In this document: piece by piece, positions 26,980 through 36,381 of the stretch
How the letters are laid out: every line of letters begins with the position of its first letter
Numbering within the stretch: the stretch's first letter is position 1
Position numbers and translations under genes: made by a program
Source: Serpentinicella alkaliphila
Lineage (GTDB): Bacteria > Bacillota > Clostridia > Peptostreptococcales > Natronincolaceae
NCBI RefSeq assembly: GCF_018141405.1
Contig: NZ_CP058648.1
Coordinates: 1,813,001-1,877,000 of the forward strand
Direction: 5' to 3'
DNA length: 64,000 nucleotides
Notes under the pieces: model-generated
What the model saw: the letters and a program-made list of their open reading frames with translations, nothing else
Database searches by the model: none
What the model was told of the DNA's origin: nothing

Positions 26980-27293
26980 GGACAGGCTGTGCCATAAAAG
27001 AATATGAACAGGTAATCGTGATTACTGGGATGTATAGAATCCAAATCTAACAGAAAACCATTTAAGAGAACCACTATGATGGAGATAAGGTAGTTTATGA
27101 AACAAAGAGCAGTAATGCTATAGTAGCTGATACACAATGACCCAATGGGTAACCTAGGAACTATGACTAGTTCAGGAGAAACCTATTACTACCTATCAAC
27201 GGCCATCATCGTATTCAAGCAAGCTATGAATACGATGATGCAAACATTGGTAGGTTTATAACTAGAGATAGTTTCCATGGGTTTGAAGATTAA
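26980..27293 (+). pseudogene. Rhs/YD-repeat protein remnant
   Basis: Translating this stretch across several stops gives the tail signature of Rhs/wall-associated proteins: TSSGETYYYL, then YEYDDANIGRFITRDSFHGFED and a stop at 27291-27293. In intact Rhs proteins the GRFxxRD motif marks the end of the conserved core before the variable toxin. Several stop codons and frame changes occur upstream (about 27060-27180). No other part of the gene remains, so this is a decayed 3' fragment. The rest of the 700-base gap (27294-27545) shows nothing else. Confidence 0.75.
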
Positions 27294-27562
27294 ACTCTTA
27301 ATTGAATCAATGCAACTACAATATTTTAAATAGAAATAAGATTAGGAAAAATAAGAAGTATAGGTTGAATAAGACCTATATTTTTATATTTGTCGGACAT
27401 AATTTAAGAATTTTTAAATAGGAAGCTAGAGATTATTAAAATTGTATGTGTCTTGAAGTGATATTTAGCTTTTTTTCTATTTATTTCTAAGTTTTTTTAG
27501 GGAACATAATATGTCTATTATCGTCTTAATTAGTAAGTAAAACAAAAGGAGGTAAAAAAATA

Positions 27563-27631
27563 GTGCCTAAATTAGAAGAAAATCGATTACTTAATATAAA
27601 AAATTGGAATAGGAGGGTTTTAAATGATTAA
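27563..27631 (+). CDS. Short leader ORF overlapping the next gene
   Basis: A 22-codon frame starting with GTG 27563, 9 bases after AAAGGAGGT, which is the best Shine-Dalgarno nearby. It reads MPKLEENRLLNIKNWNRRVL and ends with TAA at 27629-27631, overlapping the start of the next gene (ATG 27624) by 8 bases. That overlap suggests translational coupling or a regulatory leader peptide. Confidence 0.5.
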   Translation: MPKLEENRLLNIKNWNRRVLND

Positions 27632-28505
27632 ATCAAGATTTGTCAAAACAATTATTATAAGTAGTTGCATTACTGTTTTTTCAAGTGGTATAGCCTTTGG
27701 TTTTACAGGGGGAGGGAGTCAGCCCTCATCAATTTCGCCAACACAACCTACTATGACTATTGATAGAGATGGTGGGACTGTTGATTCTGGGTTAGATAGG
27801 CCAATTTCAAGTGTGGCTAGGGATTATAGGGAACCGAACAGTGAGCTAGAGAAAAAACATAGGGAAATAGATGACAAGCTATTTTCGAAATATGAAGCAG
27901 AGATAAATAAAAAAGGGTTCAAAGTAGTGTATACTGGCCCAATGGACAACTACATCGAAGTGGCTATTGCTCCTTACAGCAAAGAAAATGTAGAGTATCT
28001 TTATACTATGCTTGGAAAAGATGGAATAAAGGTTGTTGAAGGTGTGGAGGCTAGCATAATGCCTTTAATAGCTCCAGACAATAGAGCTAATTTAGGTAAT
28101 AGGGAACCAGTTATTATTGATGAAGCAATGATTAAAAGACAGAGTGAAATTGATAAATATTTATTCGAAGATTATAAGTTGGAAATAGAAAATAAAGGCT
28201 TTACAATTACCCATACAGTAGCAACCACTGATTATGTTGAAGTAGGTATAACACCATTTAATGATGAAAACGCAAATTACTTATATGGTAAATTAGGTAA
28301 TGATGAAATTAAAGTAGTTGAAGGTCAGCTAGCTGAATTATTAACTTTTGCTGATGGAAATGATAATGTTGAAGTTGATATTGCAGCGACTACAGGTCTA
28401 GCTGCAGATACTTCTCAGAAATCCCTATTAAAATTTGGTTTAGCAGCTATGTTATTATTAGGAAGCCTTATTTTAGTACCTAAAACAAAATTGTTAAAGA
28501 AATAA
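27624..28505 (+). CDS. Secreted, membrane-anchored protein with an internal duplication
   Basis: A 293-residue protein I do not recognise. It has an N-terminal signal segment (about residues 8-28, ending AFGFTGGG) and a C-terminal membrane helix (LLKFGLAAMLLLGSLILVP) with a basic tail. Two similar units of about 60 residues lie between. Each begins with EIDxxLFxxYxxEIxxKGF, continues xYxEVxIxPxxxENxxYLY and ends KVVEG (about 75-140 and 175-245). The layout suggests an extracellular two-domain protein held in the membrane at its C-terminus. ATG 27624 has AGGAGGG upstream and overlaps a short leader frame. Confidence 0.65.
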   Translation: MIKSRFVKTIIISSCITVFSSGIAFGFTGGGSQPSSISPTQPTMTIDRDGGTVDSGLDRPISSVARDYREPNSELEKKHREIDDKLFSKYEAEINKKGFKVVYTGPMDNYIEVAIAPYSKENVEYLYTMLGKDGIKVVEGVEASIMPLIAPDNRANLGNREPVIIDEAMIKRQSEIDKYLFEDYKLEIENKGFTITHTVATTDYVEVGITPFNDENANYLYGKLGNDEIKVVEGQLAELLTFADGNDNVEVDIAATTGLAADTSQKSLLKFGLAAMLLLGSLILVPKTKLLKK

Positions 28506-28534
28506 GTTTTTAAATTAAGTGATAGTGATAGAAA

Positions 28535-28564
28535 AAGGCAGTTATGTTTATTGATAACTGCCTT
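28535..28564. terminator. Bidirectional terminator
   Basis: AAGGCAGTTAT / ATAACTGCCTT perfect 11-bp stem with an 8-base loop between convergent genes. Confidence 0.88.
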
Positions 28565-28568
28565 AAAG

Positions 28569-30182
28569 TTATTTATTTATTAAGATTGAGTCTAATAATT
28601 TAGGAATTACTTGTTTTTTTCTAGAAACAATTCCTTTAGCAAAGGCCCCTTGTTCATTTGGTATATCGAAGGCTGAAGGAATAATACTATTATGCCTGCT
28701 TTGGTAGAGTAAATAAGAGCCTTCATTTAAAATATCCGTAATTAATAGAAGGGTTATGTCATTTTTCATTTTTTTATGGATATCCTTAATGTAATCTAAG
28801 TAGTCTTCTTTATTGTTGAAAATACTATCGATATCTAAGGTAAACACTTGACTAATCCCTGTCTTAAATGTATCTAATTGAAACTCTTTAAAGTCCTTCT
28901 GAAACACCTCATCAATACTTTGACCTTCTAAGGATGTTCCGAATTTAAACATATCCATACCGTATTCGTTGATATCAAGCTTTAAAATTTCATTTAAAGA
29001 ATCTACAGCTTTTTTATCAATGTTAGTAGTCGTAGGGGATTTTAAAAGTAGAGTATCAGATAAAATTCCTGATATTAGAATTCCAGCAATGTTACAGGGG
29101 ATTTCTATTCCATACTCTTGATACATTAAATATACTATGGTACAAGTACTACCTACAGGTGTATTTCTAAAATTAATGGGCATAGAAGTGGATATGTCCC
29201 CAATCTTGTGATGATCAACAATAGCTACGATTTCAGCTTCCTGTAAACCATCGGCACTTTGTCCATATTCATTATGATCCACAAGTATTACCTGTTTTTT
29301 AGAAGGATTCATAATATGTTTTCTATTTATAAACCCTAAGAAATTGTTACGACTGTCAACAATAGGATAGTTTCTAAAGTGGCTGTGACTTAACTCCTCT
29401 TTTACATCCTCTAAATATTCGAATTCGTTGAATCTTATTAAATTATTTGTACGCATAATACTACTGCTATAATTACACATATGTATGTTCTTAGAAATTG
29501 TATATGTATCCATAGGCACTGAAATTATTGTTACATTATTTTCTTTAGCTAGTCCTAAATATTTACCTGGGAGTTTATTACCACCTGTCACTATAATAAG
29601 TTGGACTTTACAGGAAATAGCGTACTCAATAATGTCATATCTATCACCAGTAATAATAATATCTTCTTCGCTCAAAAGGCCCTGGATAGTTTTAAAATAA
29701 AATGCTAGCACCATTAGTTTTCCGTTTATATGCTCTCTGCTCATAGTTAACACTTGTCCATTTAAATCTCTCAATAGATTATCTAAAGAAGTTTCTAAAT
29801 GATACAAATTACCATCTATTACTCCTTTTGCAATATCTTTCATACTAATTATACCTAAGAGTTGATTGTTATTATCTACTATACCTACAGTTTCTAAATT
29901 CTCAGATTTCATTGTATTATATGTATGTAAAATAGATTTATCCGGAGATAAACCTTTTGCGAAGTCATACTGCAAGTCTTTAACTTGTATTTTTACATCT
30001 GGAACAAACTTAGGGGCAGGAATTTGAAATTTATCTAATACAAATTGCGTTTCTCTAGGTATATTACCAAGAACACAGGGGATAGTATCAAGTTTACGTT
30101 GATTTAGTAAATGTGAAAGTGCTATAGCTGATGCTACAGAATCAGTGTCTGGGTTTTTGTGTCCAAAAACTAAAATAGACAT
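28569..30182 (-). CDS. Family II manganese inorganic pyrophosphatase with CBS/DRTGG insert
   Basis: A 537-residue DHH-family pyrophosphatase. The N-terminal metal site is GHKNPDTDSVASA (H8, D12, D14). A regulatory insert of about 250 residues, with a CBS pair split by a DRTGG-like domain (ILSMKDIAKG... GIISMKD, ITGDRYDIIEYA, FLGFINRKH), interrupts the DHH domain. The DHH motif VDHHKIGD and the C-terminal DHHA2 domain follow. Such enzymes hydrolyse PPi to phosphate and are inhibited or activated by adenine nucleotides at the CBS sites. It is monocistronic with a GGAGG Shine-Dalgarno. Confidence 0.93.
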   Translation of the reverse strand: MSILVFGHKNPDTDSVASAIALSHLLNQRKLDTIPCVLGNIPRETQFVLDKFQIPAPKFVPDVKIQVKDLQYDFAKGLSPDKSILHTYNTMKSENLETVGIVDNNNQLLGIISMKDIAKGVIDGNLYHLETSLDNLLRDLNGQVLTMSREHINGKLMVLAFYFKTIQGLLSEEDIIITGDRYDIIEYAISCKVQLIIVTGGNKLPGKYLGLAKENNVTIISVPMDTYTISKNIHMCNYSSSIMRTNNLIRFNEFEYLEDVKEELSHSHFRNYPIVDSRNNFLGFINRKHIMNPSKKQVILVDHNEYGQSADGLQEAEIVAIVDHHKIGDISTSMPINFRNTPVGSTCTIVYLMYQEYGIEIPCNIAGILISGILSDTLLLKSPTTTNIDKKAVDSLNEILKLDINEYGMDMFKFGTSLEGQSIDEVFQKDFKEFQLDTFKTGISQVFTLDIDSIFNNKEDYLDYIKDIHKKMKNDITLLLITDILNEGSYLLYQSRHNSIIPSAFDIPNEQGAFAKGIVSRKKQVIPKLLDSILINK

Positions 30183-30395
30183 AATAATCCTCCCTCATAT
30201 AGTAATGTCTCTTAATGGATATCGTTACTAATTATACCATAAGGTTATACTATTAAAAACATAATATACTAACTAATTAGATTGACCTGATAAATTACCA
30301 TAAAAAAAAGATTTTTTACTGGGATGGCAGGTATCAAATCGATTTTACTGATATTTTGGTATTGATTTGTGGATTTTTCCCTGACTATGAACTTT

Positions 30396-31774
30396 TTAGC
30401 CCATAATCAGCCGAGCGGCTTTTCTGAGGTTGTGAGAGAAGATTAAATACCCACACCAAATAGAGGTTCCTTTCAAACCTCTTATGTAGCTACGCCGCAT
30501 TCCAAAAGACCGTTTTAGACAACTGATTCGTCCTGCAACACCTGCTCTAAACTTCTGAAGCTTTTTGAACTTTTTTGTATTTTCAACTTCAGATCTTTTT
30601 TTGGACTTCTTACCGGGTTTAGGAATACTGTTGTGTTTTACTCCTAATTCTTCAAGGGAATCTTCATTGGGTTTTGAGTAATAACCACGATCTGCTGCTA
30701 CTTCTCTTGGTGCCTTTTCAAAGAGCTGCTTATGTTGCTTGATTGCATTAACCAATAACGTTTTATCTGAAGGATTTCCTTTATGGACACTATAGCCAGT
30801 TACAATTCCTTGAGAAATTTCTTGTATTTTAAGTACGTGACCAAATTCAACACGTTTGCCCAATTTCCCTTTAGAGATAGGTCTTGCATCTGTATCTACT
30901 ATACTGACGATTCTATCTTACGGTTTACCGCCACTATTTACGAGTTCTGTTTGTCTGATGATGTTTTCAACAGTTTGAATAGTTTCTAGCAAACTAAGTT
31001 AAGAGTTTCATCTTTTCTGTTTTCGGGAATTAATTTTTTAGTCATTGATTTGGCTTGTTTGATGACTTCTTTTGCAAGTTCAGCCATACTACCAGAGATA
31101 TTTCTAACTTCCTTAAGGGTTTCTTCTGTTCTACGACGAACAATTTTATTAATGTTAAGAAGTCTTTGCTTCATTTCTTTCGTTTTTTTTAGCGTACTTT
31201 CTAACATTTTGACCACATTTCTCTTTAATAGTTGTCATTGTTGTTTCGAGTTTTTGGACACCTTTAAATAGTAGTTCTGCATCTGTAGGATAAGCAATAT
31301 TGGATTCAATCACTGTAGTGTCTACACGAAGCTTTCTACCTTTGATAATCTTCTGTTTTCTAAGCTCTCGAATGAAGTTGTCATTTAATTTTAATTGTTG
31401 AATAATCTCTAAACCATATTTTTTTGTAATTTTCATCATTGCGGTATCAGTTGGGGCATCTTGATCTAGCGGTATATGACAGAATTGTTTATACATGGGT
31501 GTTTTGGAAACAACAATAGAAAGATCTTCAAAGCTAATACATAGGTAAAACTTTAGAACCATCATGCGTATAAAAACCCTAACAGGAACAGTAGTCTACT
31601 TCTCATGGTGTTAAATCTATAAATAATTGGCTCTTCAAAAACAGGATTATTTAAAAGCTTATCAATTTCAGCAAGCTCAGGTGTTAACTCAAAAAGAGAC
31701 TTAGGGAGAAATTCAGCAATCAATGTTAGTTGTTCCCAATTGGGATAGTCTAGAATTAGCACAGTATAGCACAC
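30396..31774 (-). pseudogene. Decayed IS5/IS1182-like DDE transposase
   Basis: Pieces of one transposase lie in at least three frames on the minus strand: N-terminal (31562-31774), middle (31155-31565, then 30986-31216) and C-terminal (30396-30863). The middle piece has the first catalytic region RKLRVDTTVIESNIAYPTD. The C-terminal piece has the second Asp in VAADRGYY and GLKGTSIWCGYLIFSHNLRK. The breaks and an in-frame stop near 30918 show that it cannot make active protein. I saw no clear terminal inverted repeats, so the element limits are unknown. The family call is tentative. Confidence 0.75.
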
Positions 31775-31933
31775 TTCCTTTCAAATCGGCATATTACTAT
31801 ACTAATTCGACGTAAGTTTCTTAAATCCTTTTTGTTTAATAAAAAAATAGTAAAAATGTCATTTTATAAGGTTAAACTAATTAATAATGATATACATATC
31901 GACATACTGAATAGGATAGAAGGCAATAATAAT

Positions 31934-32145
31934 TTGACAGATAGATGTGTTTAAAGTATACTAAAATCAATGGAAAAACGTAGTTTTCCTATTTTTTTTA
32001 GAGAGTTTAAGAAAATGTTATTAAAATAAATCATTAGCAAAGTAAAATAATTGTGTAAGCCTTTAAAATAAAGCGCACAATAAGTATATAATTTTGCTAG
32101 ATATAATTAAAATAAAAAGTACCGTTGTTAAGCTATGGTACTTTT
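31934..32145 (+). promoter_or_regulatory. asnB promoter and leader with two terminator-like hairpins
   Basis: TTGACA (31934-31939), a 17-base spacer and TATACT (31957-31962) form a near-consensus promoter 230 bases before asnB. A GGAAAA / TTTTCC hairpin (31972-31989) followed by TATTTTTTTT starts almost at the transcript start. A second hairpin, AAAAGTACC / GGTACTTTT, is at 32115-32145. Between them ATTGTG and CACAAT form an inverted pair (about 32050-32077). Two attenuators, or a very short terminated RNA, are possible. The rest of 31775-32199 shows nothing else. Confidence 0.55.
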
Positions 32146-32199
32146 AATAATGAGTAAATAATAAAAGTATATATAAATTTATAGCGAAAGGTGATATAT

Positions 32200-34047
32200 A
32201 TGTGTGGTTTTATCGGATTTGCAAATACTACTTTACGTTTTAATAAAGAAACAGTAATAAATGATATGATGGATATGATTGTTCATAGGGGACCGGACAG
32301 TGCTGGAGTATATTCAGATGACAAGGTTACTTTAGGGTTCAGAAGACTTAAAATAATTGACCTATCAGAAGATGCTAGTCAGCCTATGTATAATGAGGAC
32401 AAGACTTGTGTATTAATTTTTAATGGAGAAATATATAATTTCCAAGAATTAAGAAAAGAACTTGAAGAAAAGGGTCATATATTCAAAAGTCATACTGATA
32501 GTGAAGTCCTTATTCATGGTTATGAAGAGTATGGTGTTGAACTACTAAAAAAATTAAGGGGCATGTTTGCCTTCGCTATTTGGGATACCAAAAATGAAAG
32601 TTTATTTATAGCTAGGGACTTCTTTGGTATTAAGCCTTTATATTACACTCAAAACACTGAAGATAATTCTTTCATTTTCGGTTCAGAAATAAAATCATTT
32701 TTAAAACATCCAGGATTTAAAAAAGAACTTAATAAAGATGCTTTAAAACCATATCTTACATTTCAATACTCAGTTTTGGAAGAGACCTTTTTCAAAGGGG
32801 TATATAAACTAAAGCCAGGCCATTATATGATATATAAGGATGGCCAAATTGAAACAAAACAGTATTGGGACCCTAAATTTGATGAAAAGGAAAATAGTCT
32901 TGAGTACTATGTGGAAAAAATAAAAGAGACTATGAAAGAGTCCGTTGCATACCATCAAATAAGTGATGTTAAGGTAGGTTCCTTTTTATCTGGAGGTGTA
33001 GATTCTAGTTATATTACTTCTTTGCTTATGCCGAATAAAACCTTTTCTGTTGGTTTTGAAGTATATGAAGCAATTTTTGATGAAACTGATATGGCAAAGG
33101 ATTTATCCGATATCTTAAATATACAAAATGAAAGAAAAATAATAAGTGCAGATGAATGCTTTGAGATGCTTCCAACAATACAATACCATATGGATGAACC
33201 TCAATCTAATCCGTCATCAGTACCTTTATATTTTTTAGCTGGACTAGCTAGAGAACATGTTACAGTTGTTCTTTCTGGAGAGGGAGCAGATGAGATTTTC
33301 GGTGGATACCCTTGGTATCAACAATCCCCTTCAATGGAAAAATATGAAAAAGTGCCATTTGCATTCAGACGTTCAATTTCTAATGTTGCTAAGATGTTAC
33401 CACGTAATAAAATAACTAATTTTTTAATAAAAGGTGGACAAAGGGTCGAAGAGAAGTTTATTGGAGAGGCTAAGGTCTTTGAAGAAGAAGATGCGTATAA
33501 AGTTTTAAAAGAAGAATATAGAAAAGGTCCTTCTGTTGGAAGTGTAACGAAGAAGGTTTATGATAAAGTTAAAAATAAAGATGATGTTACTAAGATGCAA
33601 TACCTTGATTTGAATCTTTGGTTGCCGGGAGATATTCTTTTAAAGGCAGACAAAATGAGTATGGCTCACTCTTTAGAACTTAGAGTACCTTTTTTAGATA
33701 AGGAGGTAATGGCATTAGCTTCGAAGCTTCCTAGCGAAATAAGAGTAAATAATATAGATACTAAATATGCTCTAAGAGTAGCTGCTAATGAAACATTACC
33801 TGATGAATGGGCTAAGAGGCCAAAGTTAGGTTTCCCAGTACCAATCAGATATTGGATGAGAGAGAAAAAATATTATGATTTAATTAAAGAAATGTTCCAA
33901 TCAGATATGGCTAAAGAGTTTTTCAATACAGATGAACTTATTAGATATTTAGATGAACATTACACTAAAAAAAGTAATTATGCTAGATATATATGGACTG
34001 TTTACGTTTTCTTAGTTTGGTACCAAAAGTTTTTTATAGAAATGTAG
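32200..34047 (+). CDS. asnB: Asparagine synthase, glutamine-hydrolysing
   Basis: A 615-residue class II glutamine amidotransferase. The N-terminal nucleophile is Cys2 (MCGFIGF), with IVHRGPDSAGVY and LIFNGEIYN of the glutaminase domain. The synthetase domain has the PP-loop SFLSGGVDSSYI and VVLSGEGADEIFGGY. ATG 32200 gives the mandatory Met-Cys start; an in-frame start 9 bases earlier would not. It normally makes asparagine from aspartate, ATP and glutamine. It heads an operon with an ATP-grasp ligase and a FemAB transferase, so I infer that it may amidate a cell-wall aspartate instead, as reported for the D-Asp bridge of Enterococcus faecium. Confidence 0.92.
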   Translation: MCGFIGFANTTLRFNKETVINDMMDMIVHRGPDSAGVYSDDKVTLGFRRLKIIDLSEDASQPMYNEDKTCVLIFNGEIYNFQELRKELEEKGHIFKSHTDSEVLIHGYEEYGVELLKKLRGMFAFAIWDTKNESLFIARDFFGIKPLYYTQNTEDNSFIFGSEIKSFLKHPGFKKELNKDALKPYLTFQYSVLEETFFKGVYKLKPGHYMIYKDGQIETKQYWDPKFDEKENSLEYYVEKIKETMKESVAYHQISDVKVGSFLSGGVDSSYITSLLMPNKTFSVGFEVYEAIFDETDMAKDLSDILNIQNERKIISADECFEMLPTIQYHMDEPQSNPSSVPLYFLAGLAREHVTVVLSGEGADEIFGGYPWYQQSPSMEKYEKVPFAFRRSISNVAKMLPRNKITNFLIKGGQRVEEKFIGEAKVFEEEDAYKVLKEEYRKGPSVGSVTKKVYDKVKNKDDVTKMQYLDLNLWLPGDILLKADKMSMAHSLELRVPFLDKEVMALASKLPSEIRVNNIDTKYALRVAANETLPDEWAKRPKLGFPVPIRYWMREKKYYDLIKEMFQSDMAKEFFNTDELIRYLDEHYTKKSNYARYIWTVYVFLVWYQKFFIEM

Positions 34048-34063
34048 TGGAGTTGAGTTACAA

Positions 34064-35284
34064 ATGAAAAAGTATGATTTTCTTCCAATAATATTAGGTA
34101 GTGATGTTAATGCTTATGGAATGGCTAGGTCTTTTCATGAACAATATGGAATAAAAAGCTATGCAATTGCACGGCAAAGACTTTTTACCACTGATAATTC
34201 AAAGATAATTACAGTAGATGTATGTGATAATTTTAATCATGCTGACATTTTTATTGATAAGTTAATAAGTGTTGCAGAGGAATTAAAGAGTAAAGCTGAA
34301 AAACTTATTTTGGTTGCAAGTAGTGATGCATATGCGGAGTTAATAATAAGAAACAAATCAGTACTAAATAAGTATTATGTTATTCCATTTATCGATGAAG
34401 ATTTGATGAATGATCTAATTTTCAAGGAAAATTTTTATAAAACTTGTGAAAAATATAATCTTGATTATCCTAATACCTTTATTTGTACGATTGATAATAA
34501 AGATAGCATAGCTCTTCCTTTTGAGTATCCTGTAGTTATTAAGCCATCGGACAGTCTATTATACTTTGAATGTTCTTTTGAGGGTAAGAAAAAAGCGTAT
34601 GTTGTGCAAACTAAAGAGGAATTCACAGATATAATTAATAGGATTTATTCATCCGCATATAACAAGAATTTAATAATACAGGAATATATACCTGGTGATG
34701 ACACACAGATGAGGGTTTTAAACTGCTATTCAGGTATTGATGGAAAGGTAAAAATGATGTGTTTAGGTAGACCACTTTTAGAGGATTATACCCCATCATT
34801 GATAGGTAATTATACGGCAATTATTAATGACTATAATGTGGACATTTTTGATAAATATAGAAGATTTTTAGAGGATATAGGATATGTAGGCTTTGCAAAT
34901 TTTGATATGAAATATGATATAAGAGATGGAAAATTTAAAGTTTTTGAGATAAACCTAAGACAAGGTAGAAGTAGCTATTTTGTTACAGGAAGTGGATATA
35001 ATTTAGCAAAATACCTGGTTGAGGACTGTATATATAATCGAAGCAATGAACTAGTATTAGCTAAGGGCGAGCACTTATGGCTTGGAGTACCAAAGGGTAT
35101 TGTACTAAAATATACGGAAGATGACAAGCTAAGGAATAGTGCTAGAAAACTAATAAATGAAGGTAAATATAGTTATACCTTACAATATAAAAAAGATTTG
35201 AATTTTAAAAGGCTTATAAAAAACTTTAGATATTATTTTGATTACTATGGAAGATATAATAAGTACTTTAAAAAAATAGATTAG
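34064..35284 (+). CDS. ATP-grasp carboxylate-amine ligase (D-aspartate ligase-like)
   Basis: A 406-residue ATP-grasp enzyme. The N-terminal part has PIILGSDVNAYGMARSFHEQYG. The ATP-grasp core has YPVVIKPSDS, LIIQEYIPGDDTQM and a metal-binding FKVFEINLRQGRSS. This set resembles D-aspartate ligases that attach D-Asp to the lysine of the peptidoglycan precursor, though the family also makes other peptide bonds. It starts 16 bases after asnB and is followed 30 bases later by a FemAB gene. The exact amino acid is inference. Confidence 0.82.
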   Translation: MKKYDFLPIILGSDVNAYGMARSFHEQYGIKSYAIARQRLFTTDNSKIITVDVCDNFNHADIFIDKLISVAEELKSKAEKLILVASSDAYAELIIRNKSVLNKYYVIPFIDEDLMNDLIFKENFYKTCEKYNLDYPNTFICTIDNKDSIALPFEYPVVIKPSDSLLYFECSFEGKKKAYVVQTKEEFTDIINRIYSSAYNKNLIIQEYIPGDDTQMRVLNCYSGIDGKVKMMCLGRPLLEDYTPSLIGNYTAIINDYNVDIFDKYRRFLEDIGYVGFANFDMKYDIRDGKFKVFEINLRQGRSSYFVTGSGYNLAKYLVEDCIYNRSNELVLAKGEHLWLGVPKGIVLKYTEDDKLRNSARKLINEGKYSYTLQYKKDLNFKRLIKNFRYYFDYYGRYNKYFKKID

Positions 35285-35314
35285 GCTGTATTTAAAAGTA
35301 TTGGGAGGATAAGC

Positions 35315-36361
35315 ATGCCAATTCTAGATAAAACAAATAAAGCAGATATAGAGCGATATAATAACTTTGTAAGAAATTCCAAATTTTCTAATGTCACACA
35401 AGACATTTCTTGGTCATCAGTAAAAAAGGATTGGGAAAATGAGCAGATTTATATTGAAAAAGATGGTGAAATAGTTGGGGCTATGTCACTACTTATTAGA
35501 AAAGGCTTAGGGGGTTTTTCAATGCTCTATGCTCCTAAAGGCCCTGTTTGTGATATAAATGATTTAGAGACAGTCCAAAATTTAATATCAGAGGTAGACA
35601 TAATTGCAAAAAAATATAATGCGTTTATGCTACGTTTTGATCCAGAAGCTATTTATGATAAGGACTTAGAGAATAAATACTTTAAGCTTGGTTACAAGGT
35701 TAGAAACATTGGATTCGATCAGAATTCATTAATACAACCTAGATATAATATGATTTTATACATGGACAAATATACAGAAGATGAACTATTAGAAAGTTTT
35801 AATAGTAAGACTAGATATAATATTCGCCTAGCAAGTCGTAAAGGTGTAAAAGTAAATTACTATGATAGTGAAGAAGCATTAAAAATATTCTATGAATTAT
35901 ATGAGATTACAGCTGGTAGAAATAAAATTGGAATGAGACCATATAGTTATTTTGAAAATATGCTTAATGCGTTTGGTGAAAGATTAAGAATTTATATTAC
36001 GGAACATGAGGGCGATTATTTATCTGCTGCAATTTCAATAAATTATGCCGATAAGGTTTGGTATATTTATGGGGCAAGCTCAAATGTAAAGCGAAACCTA
36101 ATGCCAAACTATATTATGCAATGGGAAATGATTAAATGGGCTAAGGAAGTAGGCGCAAATAAATATGACTTTGGTGGTGTTTTTGAATTAAATAATGAGG
36201 ATGGTTTATTTAGATTCAAAGAAGGATTCTGTAATAAGGATGGGGTTACAGAATTTATTGGTGAAATAGATAAAGTATATAAGCCTTCGATATATTATGC
36301 ATTTACTACTTTGGTTCCAAAAGTTCAAGAGTTTAGGAAAAAAATAAATAAGCGTGGTTAA
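35315..36361 (+). CDS. FemAB-family peptidoglycan bridge aminoacyltransferase
   Basis: A 348-residue protein with two GNAT-like halves typical of FemX/FemAB: SNVTQDISWSSVKKDWENEQ with GFSMLYAPKGPV in the first, and NSKTRYNIRLASRKGVKV, NYADKVWYIYGASSN and KYDFGGVF in the second. These enzymes add an amino acid from aminoacyl-tRNA to the stem peptide of lipid II on the inner side of the membrane. It has a GGGAGGAT Shine-Dalgarno and is in line with the preceding ligase, so a second bridge residue may be added after the first. Confidence 0.9.
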   Translation: MPILDKTNKADIERYNNFVRNSKFSNVTQDISWSSVKKDWENEQIYIEKDGEIVGAMSLLIRKGLGGFSMLYAPKGPVCDINDLETVQNLISEVDIIAKKYNAFMLRFDPEAIYDKDLENKYFKLGYKVRNIGFDQNSLIQPRYNMILYMDKYTEDELLESFNSKTRYNIRLASRKGVKVNYYDSEEALKIFYELYEITAGRNKIGMRPYSYFENMLNAFGERLRIYITEHEGDYLSAAISINYADKVWYIYGASSNVKRNLMPNYIMQWEMIKWAKEVGANKYDFGGVFELNNEDGLFRFKEGFCNKDGVTEFIGEIDKVYKPSIYYAFTTLVPKVQEFRKKINKRG

Positions 36362-36381
36362 TAGATGATAAGGGGGAAAAA

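Noticed and set aside
30300-31850. Terminal inverted repeats for the decayed IS
   Set aside because: I compared both flanks and found no convincing matching ends, so the element limits are not given.
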